Positions 10,791-18,228 of a stretch of DNA of 41,793 nt are shown piece after piece (positions within the stretch are counted from its first letter, which is position 1; every line of letters begins with the position of its first letter). Position numbers and translations under genes: made by a program. The notes below the pieces were generated by a model, which was given only the letters and a program-made list of their open reading frames with translations, was not told the origin of the DNA and searched no databases. The stretch covers positions 1 through 41,793 of the forward strand of contig NZ_JAAZTY010000134.1 in the NCBI RefSeq assembly GCF_018854775.1, given 5' to 3'. Origin of the DNA: Acidithiobacillus ferriphilus (GTDB taxonomy: Bacteria > Pseudomonadota > Gammaproteobacteria > Acidithiobacillales > Acidithiobacillaceae).

Positions 10791-11186
10791 ATGATGCGTA
10801 CTCATCAACCGTTAACCCTTCGCAGCCGCACGGAATTCCTATGGCGCCAGTTGCGTTACACGGGGGCAGGCCTGGGTTTCATGCTGCTTTCCCTCGGCAT
10901 GGGCGTGTTGGGTTATCATTTTCTGGCGCATATCGGCTGGATCGACAGCCTGCTGAATGCCAGCATGATTCTTAGTGGCATGGGGCCGGTTTCCGGCTTG
11001 CACGGCACAGTCGCCAAATTGTTTGCCAGTGTTTATGCACTTTACTCTGGTATTGTCTATCTGGCTGTTTCCGCCGTTCTTTTGTATCCACTGGTCGAGC
11101 GACTTCTGAAGATTTTGCATCTTCGGGCGCTCAACACGCCCCCTCCCGCACAGAGAAACCGGCACCCGGATCTCTCAGAAGACTGA
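10791..11186 (+). CDS. small two-helix membrane protein of unknown function
   Basis: A 131-residue protein that I do not assign to a named family. It has a basic N-terminus, a hydrophobic helix at about 26-48 (GFMLLSLGMGVLGYHFL), a loop with ILSGMGPV, a second helix at about 78-100 (YALYSGIVYLAVSAVLLYPLV) and a charged, Pro-rich tail. The pattern recalls small two-transmembrane proteins encoded near ion channels, but no selectivity filter is visible. It begins 17 bp after the epimerase stop, so it is probably the last gene of the hldD transcription unit. Two ATGs in tandem (10791 and 10794) could serve. It converges with the desaturase gene 12 bp away. Confidence 0.75.
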   Translation: MMRTHQPLTLRSRTEFLWRQLRYTGAGLGFMLLSLGMGVLGYHFLAHIGWIDSLLNASMILSGMGPVSGLHGTVAKLFASVYALYSGIVYLAVSAVLLYPLVERLLKILHLRALNTPPPAQRNRHPDLSED

Positions 11187-11198
11187 CACATTACTTAC

Positions 11199-12320
11199 TC
11201 AGTGCGCCGTTTTGCCTGGATACACGGACGAGGCGGCGGATGCGGCGATGTCAGCGGCCTTTTCCTCAATCCAACTACGGCCGGAGCGGAAGCTCATCCA
11301 GCATTTCCCCTCATAATCATATAGTTTACACTCTTTGAATATACGTCGAACCTCAAAAAAGCTGAAGCGCGTTTCATGAATATACTGGCCGTATTCCGCG
11401 CGCAAATCTTCGTAGGCCCCCTTCAGATGGTAGAAAGGGATCCGGGGGTCCACGTGGTGCGGCGTGTGGAGCAAAATATTGTGGATCAGGTACTCGCTGA
11501 TCTTTGAGCAACGCACAATAGTGCTGCAATACAGTTGGCCAATGCTCTGGCTCCACTCCTCTTTCTCTGCGAAGAAGGGTACTTTAGGATGCGTGTGATG
11601 GAGAAAGACAAATAAGGCGATGTAGTAGTTGAATAACAGAAAGGGCAGGATTACCGCCGCAATGACGCCCATCATGCCTGCCGCCCAATACGCCAGCGCG
11701 GAAAAGCTGAGAAAAAACACCAACGTCACTATTTTGCTATAGAAAAATACCTGCCGATCCTTGCTTTTGGCATCCGCTTTGAAACGCACCATGCCCGGCC
11801 ACCAGATCCGCAACAAATAGTGCAGGGCGCAGGTGTAAGGACTGCGTTCCAAGCGGTAGATCATTTTCTGCCAAACCGGCTTGCTTCGATATTCTTGGGG
11901 TGTCCATGGACGCCATACCCAGTCGACAGTGGTCAGGCTGGTAAAGCCATGATGGACGCGGTTGTGCCCAAAGGCCCAGAGGCGATACATGTTCAACGAG
12001 GGCAGCATGAAAATTGTGCCCATGATTTCGGCAGTGCGTTTGCTCTGGAAAAGGGCGCCGTGCGCCGCATCGTGCGCCCAGACGAACATAAAAGCGACTG
12101 CCGACCCGGCAAGAAGCCCGAACAACAACTTAAGCCACCAGGCTTCGACGAGCAACGCACCGGCAATAGCCGACAGATAAAGAAGCGCATCGAAACCATA
12201 CCAAGCTACGGCAATAGCCGCTGAACGCCGATAACGCTCCGGTCGGATAGCCTCGCGGATGGTTTGCAGCTTGATGGGGTGCAATGCCTTATAGTCAGCA
12301 CCGGAGGAAGTAAGTGGCAT
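11199..12320 (-). CDS. membrane fatty acid desaturase
   Basis: The 373-residue integral membrane protein carries the three histidine boxes of di-iron acyl-lipid desaturases: HDAAH near residue 108, HNRVHH near 140 and HTPHHVDPRIP near 308. Hydrophobic helices lie at about 50-100 and 205-245. The family inserts a double bond into acyl chains using O2 and reduced ferredoxin or similar donors. The HxxxH spacing and HHVD box are closest to omega-6 (delta-12)-type or CrtR-like desaturases; regiospecificity cannot be read from the sequence. Membrane fluidity control at low temperature or low pH is a reasonable inference. It is monocistronic, with its own 120-bp upstream gap. Confidence 0.9.
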   Translation of the reverse strand: MPLTSSGADYKALHPIKLQTIREAIRPERYRRSAAIAVAWYGFDALLYLSAIAGALLVEAWWLKLLFGLLAGSAVAFMFVWAHDAAHGALFQSKRTAEIMGTIFMLPSLNMYRLWAFGHNRVHHGFTSLTTVDWVWRPWTPQEYRSKPVWQKMIYRLERSPYTCALHYLLRIWWPGMVRFKADAKSKDRQVFFYSKIVTLVFFLSFSALAYWAAGMMGVIAAVILPFLLFNYYIALFVFLHHTHPKVPFFAEKEEWSQSIGQLYCSTIVRCSKISEYLIHNILLHTPHHVDPRIPFYHLKGAYEDLRAEYGQYIHETRFSFFEVRRIFKECKLYDYEGKCWMSFRSGRSWIEEKAADIAASAASSVYPGKTAH

Positions 12321-12442
12321 GGCAAAACGTGCTCCCTAGCAAGTCCATTTCATGCCGTACAATATACCAACGTGTCCTATTATGCAATTGAAAAGCAAGG
12401 CAGGCACGAGGTAAAAGCGTTCCAAACAGATTGTCAGGCTCG

Positions 12443-13159
12443 TTAGATTACTGCATGTCCAAGCAGGTAGCCGATCAGCGTGGTGCTGACCATTGAGAGG
12501 GCTCCCCAGAAGAGAACGCGGAGAGCGCCCTTTATCATGGATGCACCCCCAGCCTTGGCAGCAACCGCGCCAAGGATCACCAGCAACAGAATGGTGGTCG
12601 TATACAGGGCTGGTAGCACCTCGCTGTGAAGCACGAAAGCGGCGATCAGCACCGGGAATAAAGCGCCACATACAAAAGATGCGGCTGAGGCTAAAGCAGC
12701 TTCGCCAGGCCGAGCCGTGGCCATTTCCGTCAGGCCTAGTTCATCGCGCGCATGCGCGGCGAGGGCGTCACGTTGCATAAGCTGCGCAGCGACTTGCTGG
12801 GCCAGCGCTTCGTCAAGGCCACGCGCCATATAAATATCGCGGAGCTCAAGAAGTTCTTTATCGGGACTCTTCTTCAGTTCCCGTCTTTCAATCTCAAGAT
12901 CGGCCCGCTGGGTATCGGCCTGTGAACTCACGGATACATATTCACCAGCCGCCATAGCAAAGGCCCCAGCGACCAGCGCTGCGGCACCAGCAAGTAAAAT
13001 TTGTTCATGGCTCGCTCGCCCGGCCGCCACACCAGTAAGCAGGCTCGCTGTCGAAAGCAGGCCATCGTTAGCACCGAGCACACTGGCCCGTAACCAGCCG
13101 ATGTTCTTATGGCGATGGTCTTCTTGGTGGTGCCTGGAAAGAGATACGATTCGTGCCAT
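12443..13159 (-). CDS. VIT1/CCC1 family iron/manganese transporter
   Basis: The 238-residue protein belongs to the vacuolar iron transporter family. Signature features are WLRASVLGANDGLLSTASLLTGVAAG at about 23-48 (split here for length: the diagnostic part is GANDGLLS), the helix LAGAAALVAGAFAMAAGEYVS, the cytosolic metal-binding segment with ELRDIYMARGLDE, and two more pairs of helices to the C-terminus. Bacterial members such as MbfA-like or stand-alone VIT proteins move Fe2+ or Mn2+ out of the cytosol. The start at 13159 is preferred: GGAGG lies nine nt upstream, while the ATG at 13168 abuts it. Iron export is apt for a cell living in high ferrous iron, but the direction of transport is inferred. 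Confidence 0.92.
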   Translation of the reverse strand: MARIVSLSRHHQEDHRHKNIGWLRASVLGANDGLLSTASLLTGVAAGRASHEQILLAGAAALVAGAFAMAAGEYVSVSSQADTQRADLEIERRELKKSPDKELLELRDIYMARGLDEALAQQVAAQLMQRDALAAHARDELGLTEMATARPGEAALASAASFVCGALFPVLIAAFVLHSEVLPALYTTTILLLVILGAVAAKAGGASMIKGALRVLFWGALSMVSTTLIGYLLGHAVI

Positions 13160-13277
13160 TTTTTGCATCCTCCTTCCTGTCTAGTCTTCCGCAGCCGAAT
13201 CTTTTTTGTCAGGGCTATTGTACCAGAGGCCCTTACAGATTTGGGCATTCATCCGAGTCCATGTTACGTCAACCCAA

Positions 13278-13898
13278 TCAGGGGGCGAGCTTCGGTAAAA
13301 GCCGTTTGAGTTGAGCTTCGGAAATAGCCCCTGGGATACGGCCCAACTGACCAGATTTCGCGCGGAAAATGATTGCCGGCGTCCCCTGAAAGCCGAGCGA
13401 GCCCAGCAGTTTCATGTTCTCTCGCAGATCGGCCCGAGTATCTTCGGTCGGCGAGGCTTTCGGCAGGTCTTTCGTGCCGCCATTCCGGAAACTCGGCCCA
13501 ATGATGTTCTCGAAATGCTGCAAAGCCTGTGTTGGTTGCGGCGCCTGCAGCCAAGCAGCGGCTTCCGGCAGGCTGTTGGGCGAGATAAAGGCCACCGGCA
13601 CGTAGCGCACAGTCAACAGACCGGCGCGAATCAACGGTGCCTCCGCTTTATAGAGGACGTGGCAATAGGGACAGTTGGGATCCTGGAAATCGTAAATGAT
13701 TGGCCCCTTGTCCCCATCCTGGATATAGGTGGCCTGCCGTGCAAGGACCTGATTCCAGACGAACTGCGCGGTCATTTTCTTGGGATAGGTGAGATGCACG
13801 GGAGGGGCGACGACGGCACCCGCCCAGGTCAAACCGGACGCCATTGTGGAAGCCAGTGTCAGCGTGTTAATCAAAACCGACTTGAATGAAATTTGCAT
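13278..13898 (-). CDS. DsbG/DsbC-like periplasmic thiol:disulfide protein
   Basis: A 206-residue exported thioredoxin-fold protein. The N-terminus MQISFKSVLINTLTLASTMA followed by AGAVVAPP is a signal peptide. The active site is DPNCPYCHVLY near residue 88, the CPYC type of DsbG/DsbC. The cis-proline loop is FQGTPAIIF near residue 175. The short N-terminal region before the thioredoxin domain is smaller than the dimerisation domain of E. coli DsbC/DsbG, so this may be a monomeric or oxidase-like variant. The start at 13898 gives the signal peptide directly; an upstream in-frame Met would add nine residues. Such proteins help fold periplasmic cytochromes and copper proteins. Confidence 0.88.
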   Translation of the reverse strand: MQISFKSVLINTLTLASTMASGLTWAGAVVAPPVHLTYPKKMTAQFVWNQVLARQATYIQDGDKGPIIYDFQDPNCPYCHVLYKAEAPLIRAGLLTVRYVPVAFISPNSLPEAAAWLQAPQPTQALQHFENIIGPSFRNGGTKDLPKASPTEDTRADLRENMKLLGSLGFQGTPAIIFRAKSGQLGRIPGAISEAQLKRLLPKLAP

Positions 13899-14252
13899 GT
13901 AACAGATTCCTTGGAGGGAGAGCAAGACCGTATTCCGAGGTTGGGCAGTATAGCATTAGGCTGAGGGAGCTTCTCCATGTTTTTAATGAACAACGGTAAA
14001 ATTGCCCTATGCGCTTATTCATATAAAAACATGTTATTGGATTTAAATTATAAACTGTCATATATATATGACCTTTAAAATTATGCTATTAGCATGGATT
14101 CGCATGTCATTCAATTTGCCATGCCAGATATATGACTTTACTATATTGCATTCCTCATTTATGGTAACCCGAACTGCCAGTAGGCGATGTTAATAATGCA
14201 TCGGCAACGCAGTCCATTATTCCTGAACCACAAACCCTATAAGGAGTTAGTC
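13899..14252. promoter_or_regulatory. AT-rich divergent control region
   Basis: This 354-bp gene-free stretch separates the divergent Dsb-like gene and the small exported-protein gene. It is far more AT-rich than its neighbours. It contains the perfect 16-bp palindrome GTCATATATATATGAC at 14057-14072, and a related ATATATGACTTTA about 60 bp downstream near 14128-14140 that repeats the palindrome's right half. TATATT near 14149 could be a -10 box for the rightward gene. These are candidate operators; no regulator is identified. Confidence 0.45.
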
Positions 14253-14498
14253 ATGAAGCAGAATTTTGTTTGGTCTGTCACGCTCGGTTCCGCATTCGCC
14301 GTCACTCTCGGTGCCTTACCTTTAACCGCTATAGCAGCGGATGCGGCAGCGCCGCAGATATTGATGACTGCGCAACCGGCGGCCATGCCTGTCTCTGCCA
14401 AAAGTGAAGGGCATTGCGTGAGTGCCGCAATGATCAAGGCCCATGATGGCAAATGCGGCAAGGCATATATGATGAACCATAAGAAGATGCCCATGTAA
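14253..14498 (+). CDS. small exported Met/His-containing protein
   Basis: An 81-residue protein with a clear signal peptide (MKQNFVWSV, a hydrophobic core, and AIAADAAAP as the cleavage region near residue 29). The mature part is about 52 residues. It has two cysteines (EGHCVSAAM and DGKCGKAYM) and a C-terminal tail MMNHKKMPM rich in Met and His, which could bind copper or another soft metal. I do not recognise a family. AAGGAG lies seven nt upstream of the ATG at 14253; a longer in-frame start lacks a ribosome site. It stands alone behind an AT-rich region, suggesting strong or conditional expression. Confidence 0.75.
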   Translation: MKQNFVWSVTLGSAFAVTLGALPLTAIAADAAAPQILMTAQPAAMPVSAKSEGHCVSAAMIKAHDGKCGKAYMMNHKKMPM

Positions 14499-14517
14499 CT
14501 GGCTTCCCGTTGTTTCT

Positions 14518-14634
14518 ACCGACGAGTCCCCCAGCAGTCCAAAGAGGCCTGAACTGCTGGAGACCCTGATTCAAAATCGCCGGGGGCAGGTGCTCACTTA
14601 CCAGCAGTACCTTGGTGAAGGAACAACGCGGTGA
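14518..14634 (+). pseudogene. 3' remnant of a gene upstream of ygjP, possibly hsdR
   Basis: An open frame ending in TGA at 14632-14634 encodes PELLETLIQNRRGQVLTYQQ then YLGEGTTR. It has no start of its own and its stop overlaps the GTG start of the YgjP gene (GTGA), the hallmark of two adjacent coupled genes. In many bacteria the DUF45/YgjP gene directly follows hsdR of a type I restriction system, so this is tentatively the last codons of such a gene; the identity is inferred from context and not from a firm motif. The true left limit is unclear because the frame drifts open into the intergenic region. Confidence 0.4.
14531..14560. repeat. 8-bp inverted repeat downstream of the small exported-protein gene
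   Basis: CCAGCAGT at 14531-14538 pairs with ACTGCTGG at 14553-14560 around a 14-nt loop. No U-tract follows, so a rho-independent terminator is not supported. It overlaps the start of the gene remnant and may be chance or a remnant of the former coding region. Confidence 0.35.
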
Positions 14635-15371
14635 TTACTGAAACCTTCACGCTGCAAGTCAGTGATCTGTCCGTGCAGGTGGTCAAGAAGCCGATCAAGA
14701 ACCTGCACCTGGGGGTGTATCCGCCCACTGGTTGGGTGCGTGTGGCGGCCCCATTAAGGCTCAGCGAAGAGGCCATACGGGCAGCGGTACTCAGCCGCCT
14801 CAACTGGATTAGAAAGCAGCAGCAAAAGTTTCTCGGGCAGGAAAGAATCTCTCCCCGTGCGTATGTATCCGGGGAGAGTCACTATTACCTGGGCAAACGA
14901 TATCGGCTGAGAATCCACTCCACCACCCAAGCCGGACACGTTGAACTCAGCCACGCTCGTTTTATTGACCTATATTGTCGGCAAGGCGCCAACAAAGACC
15001 ATAAGGAAAGACTGCTTCAAACCTGGCACCGACAGAATCTACAGGAACGCATTCCTGAACTCATTGCCCGATACGAGCCCATTCTCAGGGTAAAAGTCGC
15101 GGAATGGGGCATCAAACGCATGAAAACCCGCTGGGGGACCTGCAATATTCAGGCACGAAGAATCTGGCTGAACCTGGATCTGGCACAATACCCCGAGCCC
15201 TGCCTGGAATATGTGGTGGTGCATGAAATGACGCACTTGCTGGAACGGCTACATAATGACCGCTTCAAAGGCATTCTGGACCGGGTGATGCCGCACTGGC
15301 GGCAAGTGAAGAGTAAGCTGAAGGAGGGGTTACCACTGGTATTGCCTGAATGCGAAAACAAAACCCCATGA
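14631..15371 (+). CDS. YgjP-like M48 zinc metallopeptidase (DUF45)
   Basis: The 246-residue cytosolic protein has the YgjP fold. The zinc motif is HEMTH at residues 198-202, with His208 in ERLHNDRF as the third ligand. WGTCN at 168-172 belongs to the conserved segment RMKTRWGTCN before it. The N-terminal part (IKNLHLGVYPPTGWVRVAAP) is also family-typical. Substrates are unknown; the family is frequently linked to type I restriction-modification loci. The GTG start overlaps the stop of an upstream gene remnant by four bases, so the gene has lost its former partner and must now rely on another promoter. It lies just outside the tRNA-Lys island, on the chromosomal side of the left att copy. Confidence 0.9.
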   Translation: MITETFTLQVSDLSVQVVKKPIKNLHLGVYPPTGWVRVAAPLRLSEEAIRAAVLSRLNWIRKQQQKFLGQERISPRAYVSGESHYYLGKRYRLRIHSTTQAGHVELSHARFIDLYCRQGANKDHKERLLQTWHRQNLQERIPELIARYEPILRVKVAEWGIKRMKTRWGTCNIQARRIWLNLDLAQYPEPCLEYVVVHEMTHLLERLHNDRFKGILDRVMPHWRQVKSKLKEGLPLVLPECENKTP

Positions 15372-15401
15372 ACGGCACCGGCACCCCGTTTTTCCTCATG
15401 A

Positions 15402-15441
15402 TGAAAAACAAAAGGCACCTAGAAAAACCATTTAAGTGCCT
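15402..15441 (-). terminator. original tRNA-Lys terminator, now separated from its tRNA
   Basis: On the minus strand AGGCACTT pairs with AGGTGCCT (13-nt loop) and is followed by TTTTGTTTTT, a textbook rho-independent terminator. It lies only about 9 bp beyond the left att copy, on the chromosomal side. Before the island integrated it would have stood directly downstream of the tRNA-Lys 3' end. It may also stop readthrough from the plus-strand side. Confidence 0.8.
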
Positions 15442-15449
15442 GCTCTATA

Positions 15450-15496
15450 TGGTGGGTTGTGAGGGGATCGAACCCACGACCCGCTGATTAAGAGTC
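15450..15496 (-). repeat. left att copy: 3' fragment of tRNA-Lys
   Basis: Identical over 47 bp to 24154-24200, covering CCA, acceptor 3' strand, T arm, variable loop and the anticodon stem-loop 3' side. After 15496 the sequence no longer follows the tRNA, so this copy is not a functional tRNA gene. Confidence 0.92.
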
Positions 15497-15732
15497 TCAG
15501 ATTCTGGCATTTATTGCGTTTTATCTACCCCCATGCATCTTGACGCATCAATCACTTAGCCAGATACTTTCCCTGCCAACATTGATCATTTTACCGCTAA
15601 CAGGTTGGATGGTCCAACCTGAATCAGTGGGTCTGATTGCGTCGCCCGTCCAACCTGTAAACTGTTGTTTTACAGTATGATAGACTGAATATGCGACCGA
15701 ATGACTAAAAATCACTGGTCCCAAGCACTAAG
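15497..15732. other. island left-end non-coding region with inverted repeats
   Basis: No gene is seen here. AGGTTGGA at 15602-15609 pairs with TCCAACCT at 15613-15620 across a 3-nt loop, and the same GTCCAACCTG appears again near 15648-15657. Slightly downstream CTGTAAAC and GTTTTACAG form a second, imperfect inverted repeat. Such clustered repeats beside an att site and an integrase gene could be arm-type recombinase or excisionase sites, or a promoter operator. Confidence 0.4.
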
Positions 15733-15987
15733 ATGAACCGGGAGGAAAGCCGGGATCGTCGCTTGCATCCCGACGAGATGCCGCGATTCTTTGAAGCGCT
15801 GGCCGCCGAGGAAAACCCGGACATGCGCGATTACGTCATGTTGTCCCTGCTGACTGGGGCGCGTCGCTCCAATGTGCTGGCGATGACCTGGGCAGAGGTA
15901 AATATGGAGCGTAGAACGTGGATCATCCCCGGATCCAAGGCGAAGGCGAAAGAGAATATTACCGTTGAAGAAATTGGTCGCGGATAG
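15733..15987 (+). pseudogene. tyrosine recombinase (integrase) fragment
   Basis: About 78 residues of a phage-type integrase are present: RDRRLHPDEMPRFFEALAAE, then LSLLTGARRSNVLAMTWAEV containing the first catalytic Arg, then RTWIIPGSKAKAKENITV. The N-terminal DNA-binding part and the C-terminal part with HxxR and the catalytic Tyr are missing. A stop lies just upstream of the frame, and the last residues before the stop (EEIGRG) do not fit the family, marking the right breakpoint near 15966. It is presumably what remains of the island's own integrase. Confidence 0.82.
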
Positions 15988-16163
15988 TGGAGCTGATTGA
16001 GCAGGTGGGTCTGGAACAGGTCCATGAGCCACATATCAAGCACCTGGAGGACAAGCTATGGGAAATACGCGCCAAGGCACCGGACGGGATTGCCAGAGCA
16101 ATATACGTTACTGCAACAGGGAAACGGTTAATAATCCTTCATGTTTTCGTCAAGAAAGCGTAA
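15987..16163 (+). pseudogene. HigB/Gp49-like toxin fragment
   Basis: The frame encodes VELIEQVGLEQVHEPHIKHL, then EDKLWEIRAKAPDGIARAIY, then VTATGKRLIILHVFVKK. This is the central and C-terminal core of the RelE-superfamily phage-derived Gp49-like/HigB toxins, mRNA interferases that pair with an HTH antitoxin. The N-terminus is missing and the C-terminus is cut by the IS66 end at 16160; the last codon and stop come from the IS. No antitoxin gene follows. The fragment is directly abutted to the integrase fragment, so a deletion joined the two. Confidence 0.75.
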
Positions 16164-16199
16164 GCGTTCAGCGCACCCACCCTTGCGGGTTGGCGCCAA

Positions 16200-17450
16200 T
16201 CAGGGTAATGCGGTTTTTTTCCAGTTCCACGGCAGGAGTTCGTGGAGTTTTTTATTGGGCCATGTGGGGAGCTTTTCGAGCACATCGCAGAGGTAAGCGA
16301 AGGGCTCAATGCCGTTGAGCTTGCAGGTTTCGATAATGCTGTAGAAGGACGCGGCACGCTCGCCACCAGTATCATTGCCGACGAATAAAAAATTCTTGCG
16401 TCCAATGGCCACGCCCCGCAGCGCCCGTTCCACCGGGTTATTGTCGATGCTGAGCTGACCTTCTTCGAGGTAGAGGGTGAGTGCCTTCCAGCGGTTCAGG
16501 GTGTAACCGATGGCTTTGGCGATACCACTTTTAGGCGCCACTTGCATCTGGGTTTCGCTGAGCCAGGCGCGGAAGGATTCCAGCAGCGGGCCAGCTCGCT
16601 GCTGGCGGGCTTCGGCTTTCTGATCCGACGGGGAGGCTTTGATGTCGGCCTCGATGGCATAGAGTTTGGCGATCCAGGCCAATGCCTTCTGCGCCACCGG
16701 ACTCGGACCCCGCTGCTCCACGTCATAGAAGTGTCGCCGCACATGCGCCCAGCATCCGGCTTCGATAACTTGTTCCTTGCGGTAGAGGGCATCATAGCCC
16801 CCATAGTCATCGGTCTGGAGTATCCCTTTCCAGTCGCCCAGGAAGTGTTGCGCGTGGATCCCCTTACGGTCCGGGGCATAATCAAAAACCACGACGGGAT
16901 GCGGGGCATCCGCCTGACTGCGATACACCCAGAGGTAGGCCTTGTCCGTCTTGCCGCTACCGGGATGGAGCACCGGTAAGGGGGTTTCGTCGGCGTGCAG
17001 GATAGTGCCCTCCAGCAAAGCCATTTTGCAGGCTTCAGCGAGCATGCTGATCCAGTACTCCCCCTGGCCCAGCCAGCTGCAGAGGGTGGCGCTGGAGATC
17101 GGGACACCCGCCCGCAAGTACTGGGTTTCCTGCCGATATAAAGGCAGGTGATCCACATGTTTCGCCGTCATCACGTGGGCCACCAGACGCGCCGTGGGTA
17201 AGCCCTTGTCGATCACCTGTGCCGGTAATGCCGGACTTGCAATCGTGCCACAGGGACGGCAGGCCAGCTTGGGGCGGATATGGCGAATCACCTGGAAGCG
17301 TCCAGGGATATAATCCAGTTTTTCGCTAATCTCTTCCCCGACGGTTTCCAGGAGGCCGCCGCACTGCCCGCAGGTGCAGGTCAGAGGATCGTGATGCACT
17401 TCCACTCGGGGCAAGGTGTCGGGCAGCTGCATGCGGCCGGGGTGGCGGCG
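16200..17450 (-). pseudogene. tnpC: IS66 transposase TnpC, C-terminal part (separated by inversion)
   Basis: These 416 codons carry the zinc-binding region (CTCGQCGGLLETVGEE and RPKLACRPCGTI), then the DDE transposase core: LHADETPLPVL, TDDYGGYDALY and the glutamate motif LSIDNNPVERALR, followed by the IS66 C-terminal domain ending KKTALP. The frame can be read upstream to 17570, but from about 17450 onward its residues (VGRHFSRAGNGVHG) do not fit TnpC; they are the antisense of the inverted piece. The true N-terminal 127 codons are on the opposite strand at 17561-17941. Without them the product lacks the leucine-zipper and DNA-binding region. Confidence 0.88.
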
Positions 17451-17459
17451 GGACGGGCG

Positions 17460-17511
17460 GCCGTGGACCCCGTTGCCGGCCCTGGAAAAATGCCTGCCTA
17501 CCTTGCTATAA
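17460..17511 (+). pseudogene. tnpB: displaced 3' end of IS66 tnpB
   Basis: Read on the plus strand in frame, this short piece encodes RPWTPLPALEKCLPTLL and a TAA stop at 17509-17511. It is the expected C-terminus of TnpB, moved to the other strand by the inversion. Joined to the minus-strand part it gives a TnpB of 115 residues, the common family length. Confidence 0.7.
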
Positions 17512-17560
17512 GTGACGGAAATTGCTTGTATAAATACCCATTTTTGGGTACTATTCTTCC

Positions 17561-17941
17561 ATGAATCCAAGGACTTCCACCCCCATTCCTACAGAGCCAG
17601 AAGCGCTGCGCGATCTGGTGCTGAGCCTGCTGCAGACGCAACAGGAAAAGGAAGCGGAATGGGCAGAACGCGCCCGGTATATCGCCCAACAGGAACAGGC
17701 TATCGCCCTGCGTGATGAAACCATCGCCCGCCTGGAAAGCACCATCGCCAAACTGCAGCGCTGGCGATTCAGTCGCCGTTCGGAAAAACTCTCTCCCGAC
17801 CAGATCAGCCTCTGGGAAGAAGCGTTGGATACCGAAATCGCCGCGATGGAAAGTATCCTCGAAAGCGTTCTGGAAGACAGTGCGGCGGTGACGGCTTCCC
17901 GCCCAGGAACCGAAGCACCAGTAGCGCCTGCACGCCCCTCC
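17561..17941 (+). pseudogene. tnpC: IS66 transposase TnpC, N-terminal part, inverted
   Basis: Begins ATG at 17561 and encodes the coiled-coil/leucine-zipper N-terminus of TnpC (LESTIAKLQRWRFSRRSEKL, then SPDQISLWEEALDTEIAAME). RWRFSRRSEKL is the conserved IS66 signature just after the zipper. It points away from the rest of its own gene. Beyond 17941 the frame stays open to 18016 but encodes antisense of tnpB. Confidence 0.87.
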
Positions 17942-18228
17942 ACCAACATCGCCCACTGTGCTGTGGAGAGTTCCACGGCGCCGGTATCGGCTCTGGGCCA
18001 GTGCAGTCGCCCCTGATCCAGACGGCGGTAGATGAGCCAGAAACCCAGACCGTCCCAGAGCAAGAGCTTCAGACGGTCGCCGCGGCGGTTGCGGAAGACG
18101 AAGGCGTGGCCGCAAAAGGGATCGGCAGCCAGCACCCCTTGAACCTTGGCCGCCAGACCATCAAAGCCCAGCCGCATATCCACGGGTGCTGCCGCTAGCC
18201 AGATGCGGCTGCCCGGACTCAACCACAT
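17942..18228 (-). pseudogene. tnpB: IS66 accessory protein TnpB, 3'-truncated by inversion
   Basis: TnpB (IS66 Orf2) is needed for transposition with TnpA and TnpC. The first about 96 residues are intact: MWLSPGSRIWLAAAPVDMRL, FRNRRGDRLKLLLWDGLGFW and GAVELSTAQWAMLVEG. After the inversion breakpoint the frame runs on through antisense tnpC sequence to 17551, giving a spurious long tail rich in Ser and Arg. Its start overlaps the tnpA stop by about ten bases, as in other IS66 elements. Confidence 0.85.

Larger units (their letters stand above)
17451..17941. repeat. inverted segment inside the IS66 element with 9-bp inverted repeats at its ends
   Basis: GGACGGGCG at 17451-17459 is the near-perfect inverse of CGCCCCTCC at 17933-17941 (8 of 9). 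Re-inverting the DNA between them makes tnpC one continuous frame (PARPS followed by RRHPGRM, 543 aa in all) and gives tnpB a natural 115-aa end (LVEGRPWTPLPALEK and so on). Both repairs happening together strongly supports a real inversion at these repeats. Confidence 0.85.

Noticed and set aside
17942-18016. Plus-strand extension of the TnpC N-terminal frame to 18016
   Set aside because: It is the antisense of tnpB past the inversion edge and does not resemble TnpC.
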